Shown piece by piece: positions 1-8,555 of a stretch of 64,000 bases of DNA. The stretch is from an uncultured Faecalicatena sp. GTDB taxonomy: Bacteria; Bacillota; Clostridia; Lachnospirales; Lachnospiraceae. The notes beneath the pieces were generated by a model that worked only from the letters and a program-made list of their open reading frames with translations, had not been told where the DNA came from and ran no database searches. How positions within the stretch are numbered: position 1 is the first letter of the stretch; each line of letters opens with the position of its first letter. The stretch covers positions 70,756 through 134,755 of the forward strand of contig CABTYO010000005.1 of assembly GCA_902489075.1 (NCBI GenBank), given 5' to 3'. Both the position numbers and the translations under genes were made by a program.

Positions 1-540
1 TACTGCCACCGGTTCCTGGAAGGGTATCTGGGAGCAGGGGATGTCTGTGTGGATGCGACCGCGGGGAACGGGAATGATACGGAATTTCTCTGCCGCATCT
101 GCGGGGAAAGCGGCAGAGTATATGCATTCGATATTCAGTCGGAAGCAATCGCGCATACAAGAAAACGGCTTGAGGGCTGCGGTTTTGAGAAGAGGGTTAT
201 TCTGATCCAGGACGGACATGAAAAGATGGGAGAGTATGTGAAAGAAAGCGTATCTGCCATCGTTTTTAATTTCGGGTATCTGCCTGGAGGGGACCACTCG
301 GTTGCGACCAGGCCAGGGACAAGCATACGTGCAATCAGCGAAGGCCTGAAACTGCTGAAGCCGGACGGCGTTATGAGCCTGTGCATTTACAGCGGTCAGG
401 ATTCAGGGTATGAAGAAAGAGATGCGATACTTTCTTATCTGAAAGAACTGGATACAAAGCATTGGCTTGTGATTTTGAATCAGTTTTACAACAGGAAGAA
501 CGATCCGCCCATCCCGGCATTTGTTATCAGGCTGCGGTGA
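1..540 (+). CDS. mnmM: tRNA methyltransferase, MnmM (YtqB) family, 5'-truncated by window edge
   Basis: The reading frame is open from base 1, so the start lies outside the window; about 179 codons are visible. The SAM-binding motif I region reads VDATAGNGNDT, followed by an acidic strand end (VYAFDIQ). The family-typical block FNFGYLPGGDHSVATRP follows, then CIYSGQDSGYEE and a C-terminal NQFYNRKNDPPIPAFVI segment. These match the Firmicutes YtqB/MnmM family, which methylates the wobble-uridine side chain (nm5s2U to mnm5s2U) of some tRNAs. The family assignment is from memory of the motifs. No operon partner is visible upstream; an Rrf2-type gene with its own -10 element follows. Confidence 0.8.
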   Translation, partial: YCHRFLEGYLGAGDVCVDATAGNGNDTEFLCRICGESGRVYAFDIQSEAIAHTRKRLEGCGFEKRVILIQDGHEKMGEYVKESVSAIVFNFGYLPGGDHSVATRPGTSIRAISEGLKLLKPDGVMSLCIYSGQDSGYEERDAILSYLKELDTKHWLVILNQFYNRKNDPPIPAFVIRLR

Positions 541-606
541 TTCAGGTAATCGTGTGATTTTGGAAAAAAGGTTAAAAAAGATACTGGATTTTTTATAAAT
601 ATGGGC

Positions 607-612
607 TATAAT
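607..612 (+). promoter_or_regulatory. -10 element upstream of the Rrf2-type gene
   Basis: A TATAAT hexamer lies 61 bp before the Rrf2-family start codon in an AT-rich stretch. No good -35 hexamer is seen at 17 bp, so this may need an activator or be weak. Confidence 0.35.
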
Positions 613-673
613 ATAAGAATAAACTGTTACTAAAAAACTAACGGTTAAAATATAAGGGCAGGGAGATGAGGAT

Positions 674-1087
674 ATGACAAGTGAATTTTCAGTTGCAGTT
701 CATGCACTTGTTTTTTTGAATCACAAAGGAACCACATATTCAAGCGAGGGACTGGCAGAAAATATCTGCACAAATCCCGCAAGAATTCGTAAAGTAATGG
801 CAAAACTAAAAAAGGCCGGACTGGTAGAGACGAAAGAAGGGATCGATGGAGGATATCACTGCATCGAACATACAGATGAGATCAGCCTTCACACAATCGC
901 GGAGGCACTGGACTTTACCTTCGTCTCATCAGGCTGGAAGAGCGGGAGCAAAGAGATGAATTGTCTGATAGCTTCCGGCATGGGCGGACTCATGGAAAAA
1001 GTCTATGAGGACCTCAACAACCAGTGTATGGAGCGGTTGAAGAAAATCGCCATCAAAAATTTAGATCAGGAGATATTCAAATCTTGA
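674..1087 (+). CDS. Rrf2-family transcriptional regulator
   Basis: The 137-residue protein has the Rrf2 winged-helix layout: an N-terminal helix (FSVAVHALVFLNH), then SSEGLAENICTNPARIRKVMAKLKKAGLVE as the recognition region and a wing ending in GIDGGYHC. Rrf2 proteins such as IscR, NsrR and CymR often bind a cluster through three cysteines. Here the C-terminal half has only isolated cysteines (MNCLIAS, NNQCMERL), so it is more like the cluster-less YwnA/CymR branch. The ATG follows a GGGAGATGAGG ribosome site. The regulated genes cannot be told from context; hflX downstream is separated by a palindromic repeat. Confidence 0.8.
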   Translation: MTSEFSVAVHALVFLNHKGTTYSSEGLAENICTNPARIRKVMAKLKKAGLVETKEGIDGGYHCIEHTDEISLHTIAEALDFTFVSSGWKSGSKEMNCLIASGMGGLMEKVYEDLNNQCMERLKKIAIKNLDQEIFKS

Positions 1088-1088
1088 G

Positions 1089-1131
1089 AATATTCTGAAA
1101 ATGGACCGCATAGGGGTCAGACCCCTTTGAA
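1089..1131. repeat. REP-like intergenic palindrome, copy 1
   Basis: It begins directly after the Rrf2 stop codon: a TTCTGAAAATGG lead, then the palindrome AGGGGTCAGACCCCTTT. Two further copies with the same lead, palindrome and spacing lie at 9595-9641 and 15291-15331. Confidence 0.6.
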
Positions 1132-1154
1132 TTTGTGAAATGAGAGGATAATGT

Positions 1155-2396
1155 ATGCCATTATATGAAATGCAGGAACAGGAAGAACGTATGATTCTTG
1201 TTGGGATCCAGGTGTATGAGAGTGAGAAGACAGAGGAATCGCTGGACGAGCTGGCGGAGCTGGTGAAGACAGCGAACGCATCTGTGGCAGGGCGCCTGAT
1301 CCAGAAGCGGGAGGCTGTCCACCCGGCGACTTATGTTGGAAAGGGCAAGATTCTGGAATTGAAGGAGCTCTTGTGGGAGACAGAGGCAACCGGGGTTGTC
1401 TGTGATGATGAGCTGACAAGTGTCCAGTTGCATAATCTGGAACGGGAACTGGAGTGTAAGGTAATCGACCGTACACTTTTGATCCTGGATATTTTTGCTG
1501 CCCGGGCAACGAGCAGCGAGGGTAAGATTCAGGTGGAGCTGGCGCAGTTAAAGTACCGGGCGGCGCGTCTGGTGGGCCTGCGGGATTCTCTGTCACGTCT
1601 GGGCGGCGGGATCGGGACGAGAGGTCCCGGTGAGAAGAAGCTGGAGATGGACAGGCGTCTGATCCGGGAGCGGATCAGCAAGTTAAAGAGAGAGCTTGCC
1701 GAAGTGGAACAGCACAGGGAGCTGATCCGTGCCCAGCGCAGGGAGTCCCATCTGAAGGTGGCGGCGCTTGTCGGGTATACCTCCGCCGGGAAGAGCAGTA
1801 TTGAAAATGCACTGACGGATGCGGGAATCCTGGCAGATGCGATGCTTTTTTCTACATTGGACACGACGACACGCGTTCTTGAGCTGGATAAAAAGCAGGA
1901 GATTCTTCTGACGGATACGGTCGGCTTCATCAATAAGCTGCCCCATCATCTGATCGAGGCGTTCAAAAGTACACTGGAAGAAGCCAGGTATGCGGATATT
2001 ATCATTCATGTAGTGGATGCATCCAATCCGCAGATGGACCATCAGATGTACGTGGTCTATGAGACTCTCAGGCAGCTGGGGGTGGAGGGAAAGCCCGTGA
2101 TCACGTTGTTCAATAAGCAGGACAAGCTGGAGGAAAGTAAGGGACTTAAGGATTTCCAGGCGGACTATTCTATTCTGACGTCGGCAAAGACGGGACAGGG
2201 GCTGGAAGAGCTGAAATCGGTCCTGTTGGAGATTGTAAGAAAAGAACAGATTTATATCGAAAGGCTCTATCCTTTCACAGATGCAGGAAAGATCCAGCTG
2301 ATCAGGAAGAACGGGCAGCTGCTGGAAGAGGAATACGTGCCGGACGGCATTTCCGTGAAAGCATATGTGACAAAAGAAATCTATGGGAAGATCTGA
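1155..2396 (+). CDS. hflX: GTPase HflX
   Basis: The 413-residue protein has the HflX order. An N-terminal HflX domain (VVCDDELTSVQLHNLE, DRTLLILDIFAARA) is followed by the glycine-rich linker RLGGGIGTRGPGEKKLE, a coiled segment, and a GTPase domain with G1 GYTSAGKSS, G3 DTVGFI and G4 NKQD. HflX binds the 50S subunit and splits or rescues stalled ribosomes under stress (family knowledge). The ATG at 1155 has GAGAGG seven bases upstream; an ATG four bases earlier is out of frame. A bidirectional terminator follows, so the gene is probably monocistronic. Confidence 0.93.
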   Translation: MPLYEMQEQEERMILVGIQVYESEKTEESLDELAELVKTANASVAGRLIQKREAVHPATYVGKGKILELKELLWETEATGVVCDDELTSVQLHNLERELECKVIDRTLLILDIFAARATSSEGKIQVELAQLKYRAARLVGLRDSLSRLGGGIGTRGPGEKKLEMDRRLIRERISKLKRELAEVEQHRELIRAQRRESHLKVAALVGYTSAGKSSIENALTDAGILADAMLFSTLDTTTRVLELDKKQEILLTDTVGFINKLPHHLIEAFKSTLEEARYADIIIHVVDASNPQMDHQMYVVYETLRQLGVEGKPVITLFNKQDKLEESKGLKDFQADYSILTSAKTGQGLEELKSVLLEIVRKEQIYIERLYPFTDAGKIQLIRKNGQLLEEEYVPDGISVKAYVTKEIYGKI

Positions 2397-2410
2397 GTGT
2401 GGAAAATGAA

Positions 2411-2450
2411 AAACAGGGCAGGCTGTAATGAACGACTGTGCCCTGTTTTA
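2411..2450. terminator. Bidirectional intrinsic terminator between hflX and the PduB-like gene
   Basis: A perfect 10-bp stem (AAACAGGGCA with TGCCCTGTTT, 2411-2420 and 2439-2448) has an A-tract on its left and a T-tract on its right. It can end hflX on the plus strand and the convergent PduB-like gene on the minus strand. Confidence 0.8.
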
Positions 2451-2489
2451 TACTATGTAAAAAGACCGGTTTAGAATCTAACGCAGAAT

Positions 2490-3218
2490 CTAATGCAGGT
2501 AAGGTACGGATGGAGTCTCGGGGTAGCTTCCCAGGGAAACTAAAAGCTGCAGCCCGATGTCCCTCGCGGTGAGTACTGCGTTCTTCACTGCACTTGCATC
2601 TCCTGTGACTGCCACGATGACTTCATTGGAATGGCTGGTCCCTTTGTCCGGTGTCATATACTTCACGATCTCAACTGGCGAAGACTTCACCGCCAGGTCT
2701 GCCATGACAAGCCCGATCGCAGCAGGGGAGCCGCAGAAGAAACCAAACGGCTTGCCAACAGGGGCATCAAAGGCCATGTTCAATGCCTGGTCTGCATTGG
2801 CAGAATAGGTGAACTCCAGATGTCCGGCCTCACTGATGTAGAGTTCACCCGCATACTTCTCTGTATATTCGAGTGCAATCTCTACGGCTCTTCTGACATC
2901 GGATACATTGTCGCCGCCGATGATGATAAAGTTGCCGTGACCGCCCCAGCCTTTGGTATCTCGCGGCAGTTCGATGGAAACGACTTCTGTATTGGTGGAC
3001 TTCACCGCCTCATCCACGGCATTGATCTGTCCTGCGGCACCTGTACGTGAACTGATCAGGCCCAGGCTGCGGTAAGCCTTTGGAAGCCCCATCTGCTCAA
3101 GAAGCGCAGGGGTAATGCCGGGAATGACCAGTCCGATCGTGTCGAGGACGGTCGTGCCTACGAATTCTGTCATGGTACAATCCACAGGGATCTTCTCGAT
3201 ATCTTTTACTTTCAGCAT
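2490..3218 (-). CDS. pduB: Tandem-BMC trimeric shell protein, PduB-like
   Basis: The 242-residue protein resembles PduB, the trimeric tandem-domain shell protein of propanediol microcompartments. Conserved stretches seen are PKAYRSLGLISSRTGAAG, AVDEAVKSTNTEVVSIELP, DVSDVRRAVEIAL, the second-domain SPAAIGLVMADLAVKSS, and HSNEVIVAVTGDASAVKNAV. Its N-terminus is shorter than the long Salmonella form. It lies about 16 kb from the main metabolosome locus, on the opposite strand, 15 bp downstream of a YmfI-like reductase with which it is probably co-transcribed. The ATG has an AAAAGGAG site. No other tandem protein of the PduB class is present in the main cluster, so this gene plausibly supplies that component. 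Confidence 0.85.
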   Translation of the reverse strand: MLKVKDIEKIPVDCTMTEFVGTTVLDTIGLVIPGITPALLEQMGLPKAYRSLGLISSRTGAAGQINAVDEAVKSTNTEVVSIELPRDTKGWGGHGNFIIIGGDNVSDVRRAVEIALEYTEKYAGELYISEAGHLEFTYSANADQALNMAFDAPVGKPFGFFCGSPAAIGLVMADLAVKSSPVEIVKYMTPDKGTSHSNEVIVAVTGDASAVKNAVLTARDIGLQLLVSLGSYPETPSVPYLH

Positions 3219-3233
3219 AAGAAAACTCCTTTT

Positions 3234-3965
3234 CTATATAAATCCGCCGTCCAGACCGATAATCTGTCCGGTCATATAATTGTGATGCTCTGCCAGATCA
3301 ATAACCAGCTCCGCAGTCTCTTTTGGGGAACCGAAACGTCCCGCAGGGATCTCCTCCATCAGCATCCCGCGTTCTTCCTCAGAGAGCTGGGAGTTCATGA
3401 CGGTATCGATGACACCGCAGGCGATGGCGTTGACCTGAATGTTGCTGGGCGCCAGTTCCTTAGCCAGAGCCTTCGTCAGTCCGTTGACACCGGACTTGGC
3501 GGCAGAGTAGGCAGCTTCGCAGGAAGCACCGCAGGTTCCCCACATGGAAGAAATATTGATAATCTTTCCTGCTTTCTGTGACAGCATATAGGGGATCGCA
3601 GCGCGGCAGCAGTAGAATACGGAAGACAGGTTCGTCGAAAGGATATGCTCCCAGTCAGAGTCTGTCATATCGGTGAGCAGTCCGATATAGGCGATGCCTG
3701 CATTGTTCACCAATACGTCCAGACCGCCGCATGCTGTCTTAATCTCCTGAAAAATATGGGCAACATCGCAGGCACTCCCCACATCTCCGGGAAGAGAAAT
3801 GCATGTCCCCCCATCCTGACGGATCATCTGAGATACTTCTTCCAGTTCTTCAACAGAACTTCTGCAGTTTATAAATACACGATACCCGCGCTTTCCGAAA
3901 GCAAGGGCACAGGCCTTCCCGATTCCACGAGAGGCTCCTGTGATCAGTACGGATTTCTGCTTCAT
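3234..3965 (-). CDS. SDR oxidoreductase, YmfI-like (EF-P 5-aminopentanone reductase type)
   Basis: The 243-residue classical short-chain dehydrogenase has the cofactor motif TGASRGIGKA, NNAG, the catalytic Ser/Tyr/Lys set (INISSMWG, then AAYSAAKSG), and the C-terminal GQIIGLDGGFI. The combination SSMWGTCGASCEAAYSAAK with NAIACGVIDTVMN is typical of the B. subtilis YmfI family. That family reduces the 5-aminopentanone modification on elongation factor P (family knowledge, from memory). It could instead be a FabG-like reductase of other role. It is the first gene of a two-gene minus-strand unit with the PduB-like shell gene, an unexpected pairing. Confidence 0.8.
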   Translation of the reverse strand: MKQKSVLITGASRGIGKACALAFGKRGYRVFINCRSSVEELEEVSQMIRQDGGTCISLPGDVGSACDVAHIFQEIKTACGGLDVLVNNAGIAYIGLLTDMTDSDWEHILSTNLSSVFYCCRAAIPYMLSQKAGKIINISSMWGTCGASCEAAYSAAKSGVNGLTKALAKELAPSNIQVNAIACGVIDTVMNSQLSEEERGMLMEEIPAGRFGSPKETAELVIDLAEHHNYMTGQIIGLDGGFI

Positions 3966-4049
3966 AGAAAAAACCTCTTTTACAAATTAAATTTGAATAC
4001 TGGTAATCCAATAAGTATAGCTTATTCTTGAAAATTTGTACAGCTATTA

Positions 4050-4078
4050 TTGTGATTCCAGTTTGCTTATGTTATGAT
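4050..4078 (+). promoter_or_regulatory. Promoter for the RND pump operon
   Basis: TTGTGA (4050-4055), a 17-bp spacer and TATGAT (4073-4078) lie 69 bp before the pump gene, between two divergent genes. Confidence 0.6.
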
Positions 4079-4146
4079 TTCTTTAGAGTGCGGGCGCATC
4101 CCGGCTTTGATGCTCCCGTTGAAAAGAAGAAAAAGAGGTAGGCATA

Positions 4147-7100
4147 ATGTTATCTAAGTTCAGCGTAAAGAGGCCCTATACAGTAGTTGTAGCTGTTGTT
4201 TTAATTCTGATTCTGGGATTTGTATCCTTCGATAAGATGACGGTAGATCTTCTGCCGGATATGAATCTTCCCTATGCAATTGTGATGACGACATACCCGG
4301 GAGCAAGCCCGGAAGAGGTAGAGACAACGGTGACGAAGCCTGTAGAACAGGCCATGGCGACGATCAGCAATATCAGCAATGTCAGCTCTTCCTCCAGAGA
4401 GAATGCATCCACAGTCGTACTGGAGTTTGAACAGACAGCCAATATGGATTCGGCGACGATAGAGATGAGAGAAAGCCTGGATCAGATCAGCGGCTACTGG
4501 CCTGACACTGTAGGGAATCCGATCATTATGAAGCTGAATCCTACCATGATGCCGGTCATGATCCCGGCGATCAGTGTGGACGGAGCCGAGCCGGCAGAGA
4601 CGACCAGGATCATTCAGGAAGAGGTGCTTCCCGAGATTGAGAGCCTGGAGGGCGTGGCATCGGTCAGTACATTTGGAGATATCAAAGAGACAATCCGTAT
4701 CACGGTAAAAGAGGACAAGGTCAGCAGTGTGGACAGTTCCGTCCAGAATCAGCTGGATCAGAAATTTGCTGAGGCCACCGATGCACTGAATCAGGCAAAA
4801 GCCCAGATGGAGAACGGCAAGGCCCAGATGGAAGCGGGAAAGAATACCGCTTCGGACCAGATGGCCCAGGCAGAGGAACAGCTGGCACAGGGCGATGCGG
4901 AACTGACGCAGGGGAAGCTGGAGGTTGGCACAAAGTTAAGCGAGCTTGAAGTGGCACAGGCAGCTCTGGAGCAGTTCCAGGCTCAGATCGATGCGAGTGA
5001 AGAAGCGCTGAACCAGCAGAAGCAGGAACTGGAAGATCTGAATGCGAACAGGGAACAGATCGAGGCGGAATACCAGCAGGTGCTTCAGGCAATCGAAGAG
5101 AACGGGGAGACTTCTGAGCTTCAGATCGCACAGGCGACACTGGCAGGGAAGCTTGCGCTGCTGGAGCAGTATGAGGAATCCATGGCAGTCATTGAACAGG
5201 GGCTTGCCCAGGTGGCACAGGGAAGACAGACCATCGCGGACAAGCAGGCAGAGCTTGACCAGGCAAGGGCCATGCTGGAGGAAGTACAAGGGCAGCTGAA
5301 CGCAGGAACTCTTGGTCTGGCGCAGGCGCGGGCCCAGTTAAGTACGGCGCAGCTGGAGGCAGCCCTTCAGATGAGTGAGGCTTCGGCTCAGCTGGCAGTC
5401 GGGGAATCCGAGATTAAGAGTAAAGAAGAGGAACTGAAATCTGCAAAAGAACAGGCCAAGGCAAGCGCAAATGTGAAATCCATGCTGACTGCAGACACGA
5501 TCCAGGGTGTCTTAAGTGCACAGAATTTTAATATGCCGGCCGGATATGTAAAAGAGGATGGAATCGACTATCTGATCCGTGTGGGAGATAAGTTTACTTC
5601 TATAGAAGATCTGAAAGATCTGGTTCTGGTTGATATGGAAGGCATCAGCCCGATCAGACTTTCTGATGTGGCAGATGTGGAGCGCATCGACAATGCAGGT
5701 GAGACCTATGCCAAGTTAAATGGTGAGAACGGAATTTTATTCCAGATCCAGAAGCAGACCGGTTATTCCACAGGAGAGGTGACTGACCGGGTTCTGGAGA
5801 GATTTGAACAGATCCAGAAGGAAAATACGGATATCAAAGTGGTCATTCTGATGAACCAGGGAGTCTATATCGACATGGTGATCGGTTCTGTCCTGCAGAA
5901 TCTGGTCTTCGGTGCGATTCTGGCGATTCTGATCCTGCTGCTGTTTTTGAAGGACATCCGGCCTACCCTTGTGATTGCATGCTCCATACCGATCAGTATT
6001 ATGACTGCGATTGTTCTGATGTATTTCAGCGGGGTGACGATGAATGTCATCTCCCTTTCCGGACTGGCGCTTGGAGTCGGTATGCTGGTGGATAACTCGA
6101 TCGTCGTGATTGAGAATATCTACCGCATGAGAAATGAGGAACATGCGTCTGCAAAAGAAGCAGCGATCAAAGGAGCCCAGCAGGTGGCAGGAGCCATTCT
6201 GGCGTCCACGCTGACCACGGTCTGCGTCTTCCTGCCGATTGTATTTACCGAGGGAATCGCAAGACAGCTGTTTGTGGATATGGGTCTGACCATCGCGTAT
6301 TCACTGCTTGCCAGCCTGATTGTCGCACTGACACTGGTGCCGATGATGTCTGCGGGAACATTAAGGAGGACCGAGCAGAAGGAGTCCGGTTTCTTCCAGC
6401 ATTTGAAGACTGCTTACGAAAAGCTTCTCCGCCGGGCACTTCGGTTCAAACCGGTGGTATTGATCGGGGCACTGGTGCTGTTTGCTTTAAGTGGTGTGCT
6501 GGCGATGTCCAGAGGTACCGCTTTTATGCCGGATATGCAGAGTACGCAGATCAGCATGTCGATCACGACACCGAAAGGAACACCTCTGGAAGAGACAGCC
6601 AGGGCTGCGGATAAGTTTACCAGAGAGATACAGGAATTAAAGGACATCGGGGATGTGGGCGGCATGGCGATGAGCGGCGGCATGATGGGAAGTGGCGCTG
6701 CCAAGACAAATCAGGTGGAATTCTACGCACTGCTTTCTGAGAAACGGACCATGTCTGATGACAAGCTGCAGAAGTCTATCGAGAAGATTGCAAAGAAGGA
6801 CAAGCTGGAATTGTCCCTCAGTATGTCCAACATGGATATGAGTGCGCTGGGTTCTTCCGGGATTTCCGTGCAGATCAAAGGACGGGATCTGGATAAGCTT
6901 CAGCAGGCAGCAAAGGATATTGCCGCAATCATGGAAAAAGTAAAGGGAACGAAAAATGTTTCCGATGGAATGGATGAGACGACTGAAGAACTCAGGGTCG
7001 TGGTAGATAAAGCCAAAGCAATCAAACATAACCTCACGGTGGCACAGGTATATCAGGAGCTTGCGAAGAAATTAAAGGATCCTGCATCCACCACGAATCT

Positions 7101-7977
7101 GGATCTGGATACAGGGGCTATCGGGATCGTTGTGGCGGAACAGAAGAATCAGGATCTGACACGTGAAGCGATTCAGAAGATGAAGCTGACCGTGACGAAG
7201 CAGGATGGCACAACAGAGCAGATCCCGCTTACAGATCTTGCTTCCTTTGAGACAGGATACGGCCTGCAGTCCATTTCCCGTGATGCACAGAGCAGGTATA
7301 TCAATGTGACGGCCGAGATAGAGGAAGATGATAACATCGGACTGGTCAGCGGCCGTGTGGAAAAAGCTTTAAAGGATTACAAACTGCCGGAAGGCTATTC
7401 GATCGAGATGAAGGGAGAGGATGAGACGATCAACGAGACGATGACAGAGCTTTTCAAGATGCTGGGGCTCGCTGTGGTTTTCATGTATCTGATCATGGTG
7501 GCACAGTTCCAGTCCTTAAGATCTCCGTTTATCGTCATGTTTACGGTTCCGCTTGCATTTACAGGAGGCCTGTTCGGGCTGTGGATGACAGGAAGTCCGG
7601 TCAGTGTCATTGCAATGGTAGGATTTGTAATGTTATCAGGAATTATTGTCAATAATGGTATTGTGTTCATTGACTATACGAACCAGCTGACGGCCTCGGG
7701 GATAGAGCAGTCAGAAGCACTGGTGGAAGCAGGAAGGACAAGGCTGCGCCCGATTATTATGACGGCGCTGACTACGATCCTGGGGCTGTCGACGATGGCA
7801 CTGGGATTCGGCTCAGGGGCAGATATGGTTCAGCCGATGGCGATCGTGACGATCGGCGGTCTCATATATGGAACTGTATTAACACTGTTTGTGGTACCGT
7901 GTATCTATGCTTTATTCCATAAGAAAGAAAAGGCAAGACTGCGGGAAGGCATTGAGGAGGAACCTAAGAATGATTGA
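4147..7977 (+). CDS. RND-family efflux permease with large coiled-coil insert
   Basis: The 1276-residue AcrB/SwrC-type protein starts with the typical SKFSVKRPYTVVVAVVLILILGF first membrane helix and contains TYPGASPEEVE. Two bundles of helices lie near residues 580-760 and 1110-1262. TM4 reads GVGMLVDNSIVVIENI, so one of the two AcrB proton-relay aspartates is Asn. TM10 reads SGIIVNNGIVFIDY. Residues about 198-450 are an Ala/Gln/Glu-rich coiled coil inserted in the first extracytoplasmic loop, which makes the protein about 250 residues longer than AcrB. No membrane-fusion or outer-membrane partner is adjacent, as usual in Gram-positives. It overlaps the next gene by 8 bp. Substrate unknown. 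Confidence 0.88.
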   Translation: MLSKFSVKRPYTVVVAVVLILILGFVSFDKMTVDLLPDMNLPYAIVMTTYPGASPEEVETTVTKPVEQAMATISNISNVSSSSRENASTVVLEFEQTANMDSATIEMRESLDQISGYWPDTVGNPIIMKLNPTMMPVMIPAISVDGAEPAETTRIIQEEVLPEIESLEGVASVSTFGDIKETIRITVKEDKVSSVDSSVQNQLDQKFAEATDALNQAKAQMENGKAQMEAGKNTASDQMAQAEEQLAQGDAELTQGKLEVGTKLSELEVAQAALEQFQAQIDASEEALNQQKQELEDLNANREQIEAEYQQVLQAIEENGETSELQIAQATLAGKLALLEQYEESMAVIEQGLAQVAQGRQTIADKQAELDQARAMLEEVQGQLNAGTLGLAQARAQLSTAQLEAALQMSEASAQLAVGESEIKSKEEELKSAKEQAKASANVKSMLTADTIQGVLSAQNFNMPAGYVKEDGIDYLIRVGDKFTSIEDLKDLVLVDMEGISPIRLSDVADVERIDNAGETYAKLNGENGILFQIQKQTGYSTGEVTDRVLERFEQIQKENTDIKVVILMNQGVYIDMVIGSVLQNLVFGAILAILILLLFLKDIRPTLVIACSIPISIMTAIVLMYFSGVTMNVISLSGLALGVGMLVDNSIVVIENIYRMRNEEHASAKEAAIKGAQQVAGAILASTLTTVCVFLPIVFTEGIARQLFVDMGLTIAYSLLASLIVALTLVPMMSAGTLRRTEQKESGFFQHLKTAYEKLLRRALRFKPVVLIGALVLFALSGVLAMSRGTAFMPDMQSTQISMSITTPKGTPLEETARAADKFTREIQELKDIGDVGGMAMSGGMMGSGAAKTNQVEFYALLSEKRTMSDDKLQKSIEKIAKKDKLELSLSMSNMDMSALGSSGISVQIKGRDLDKLQQAAKDIAAIMEKVKGTKNVSDGMDETTEELRVVVDKAKAIKHNLTVAQVYQELAKKLKDPASTTNLDLDTGAIGIVVAEQKNQDLTREAIQKMKLTVTKQDGTTEQIPLTDLASFETGYGLQSISRDAQSRYINVTAEIEEDDNIGLVSGRVEKALKDYKLPEGYSIEMKGEDETINETMTELFKMLGLAVVFMYLIMVAQFQSLRSPFIVMFTVPLAFTGGLFGLWMTGSPVSVIAMVGFVMLSGIIVNNGIVFIDYTNQLTASGIEQSEALVEAGRTRLRPIIMTALTTILGLSTMALGFGSGADMVQPMAIVTIGGLIYGTVLTLFVVPCIYALFHKKEKARLREGIEEEPKND

Positions 7978-8533
7978 TGAAGCCATTGAGTTTGCAGCTA
8001 AGGCACATGAAGGGCAGTATCGAAAGGGAACGAGACGTCCGTATATTGTGCATCCGATTGAAGTGGCAGATATTGTGGCAACTATGACGCAGGATGAGGA
8101 GATCATCTGCGCAGCGGTGCTCCATGATACGATTGAGGATTGCGCCGGAGTGACCGAGGAGGTCCTGAAAACAAAATTTGGGGACAGAGTCGCATATATG
8201 GTTCAGCAGGAAAGCGAGGACAAGTCAAAGTCCTGGGAAGAGCGGAAAGGGTCGACCATCCATCATTTGAAGGAGGCGCCCAAAGAAGTCCAGATGATCG
8301 GACTGGCAGACAAGCTGTCCAATATGCGTGATATAGACAGGGATTATCCGACATTCGGAGAGGATCTATGGAAACGTTTCCGGATGAACAGTAAGGCCGC
8401 TATGGGGTGGTATTACAAAGGAATCCGGGATGCTTTGAGGGAGGAATTCATGGGGATTCCCGCCTTTGAAGAATATTGTGACCTAGTGGAGAAAAATTTC
8501 GGCAGTGAGCCGGCTTCACTGGAATGGCAGTAA
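7970..8533 (+). CDS. Small HD-domain (p)ppGpp hydrolase-like protein (MESH1/SpoT type)
   Basis: A single-domain HD hydrolase of 187 residues. Seen motifs: AHEGQYRKGTRRPYIVHPIEVA, then AAVLHDTIEDC (HD metal pair) and GLADKLSNMRDI. These match the SpoT/MESH1 hydrolase domain; no synthetase, TGS or ACT domain is present. It may hydrolyse (p)ppGpp or a related nucleotide (inference). The ATG at 7970 has a GAGGAGG site ten bases upstream inside the pump gene and overlaps its stop by 8 bp, suggesting translational coupling. An upstream in-frame start inside the pump gene has no ribosome site. Confidence 0.8.
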   Translation: MIDEAIEFAAKAHEGQYRKGTRRPYIVHPIEVADIVATMTQDEEIICAAVLHDTIEDCAGVTEEVLKTKFGDRVAYMVQQESEDKSKSWEERKGSTIHHLKEAPKEVQMIGLADKLSNMRDIDRDYPTFGEDLWKRFRMNSKAAMGWYYKGIRDALREEFMGIPAFEEYCDLVEKNFGSEPASLEWQ

Positions 8534-8555
8534 ATAAAATCTGGGGGCAGGCAGG

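Noticed and set aside
1117..1596. Long antisense frames within hflX and other strong genes
   Set aside because: They mirror clearly conserved coding sequence on the other strand and lack ribosome sites and domain content.
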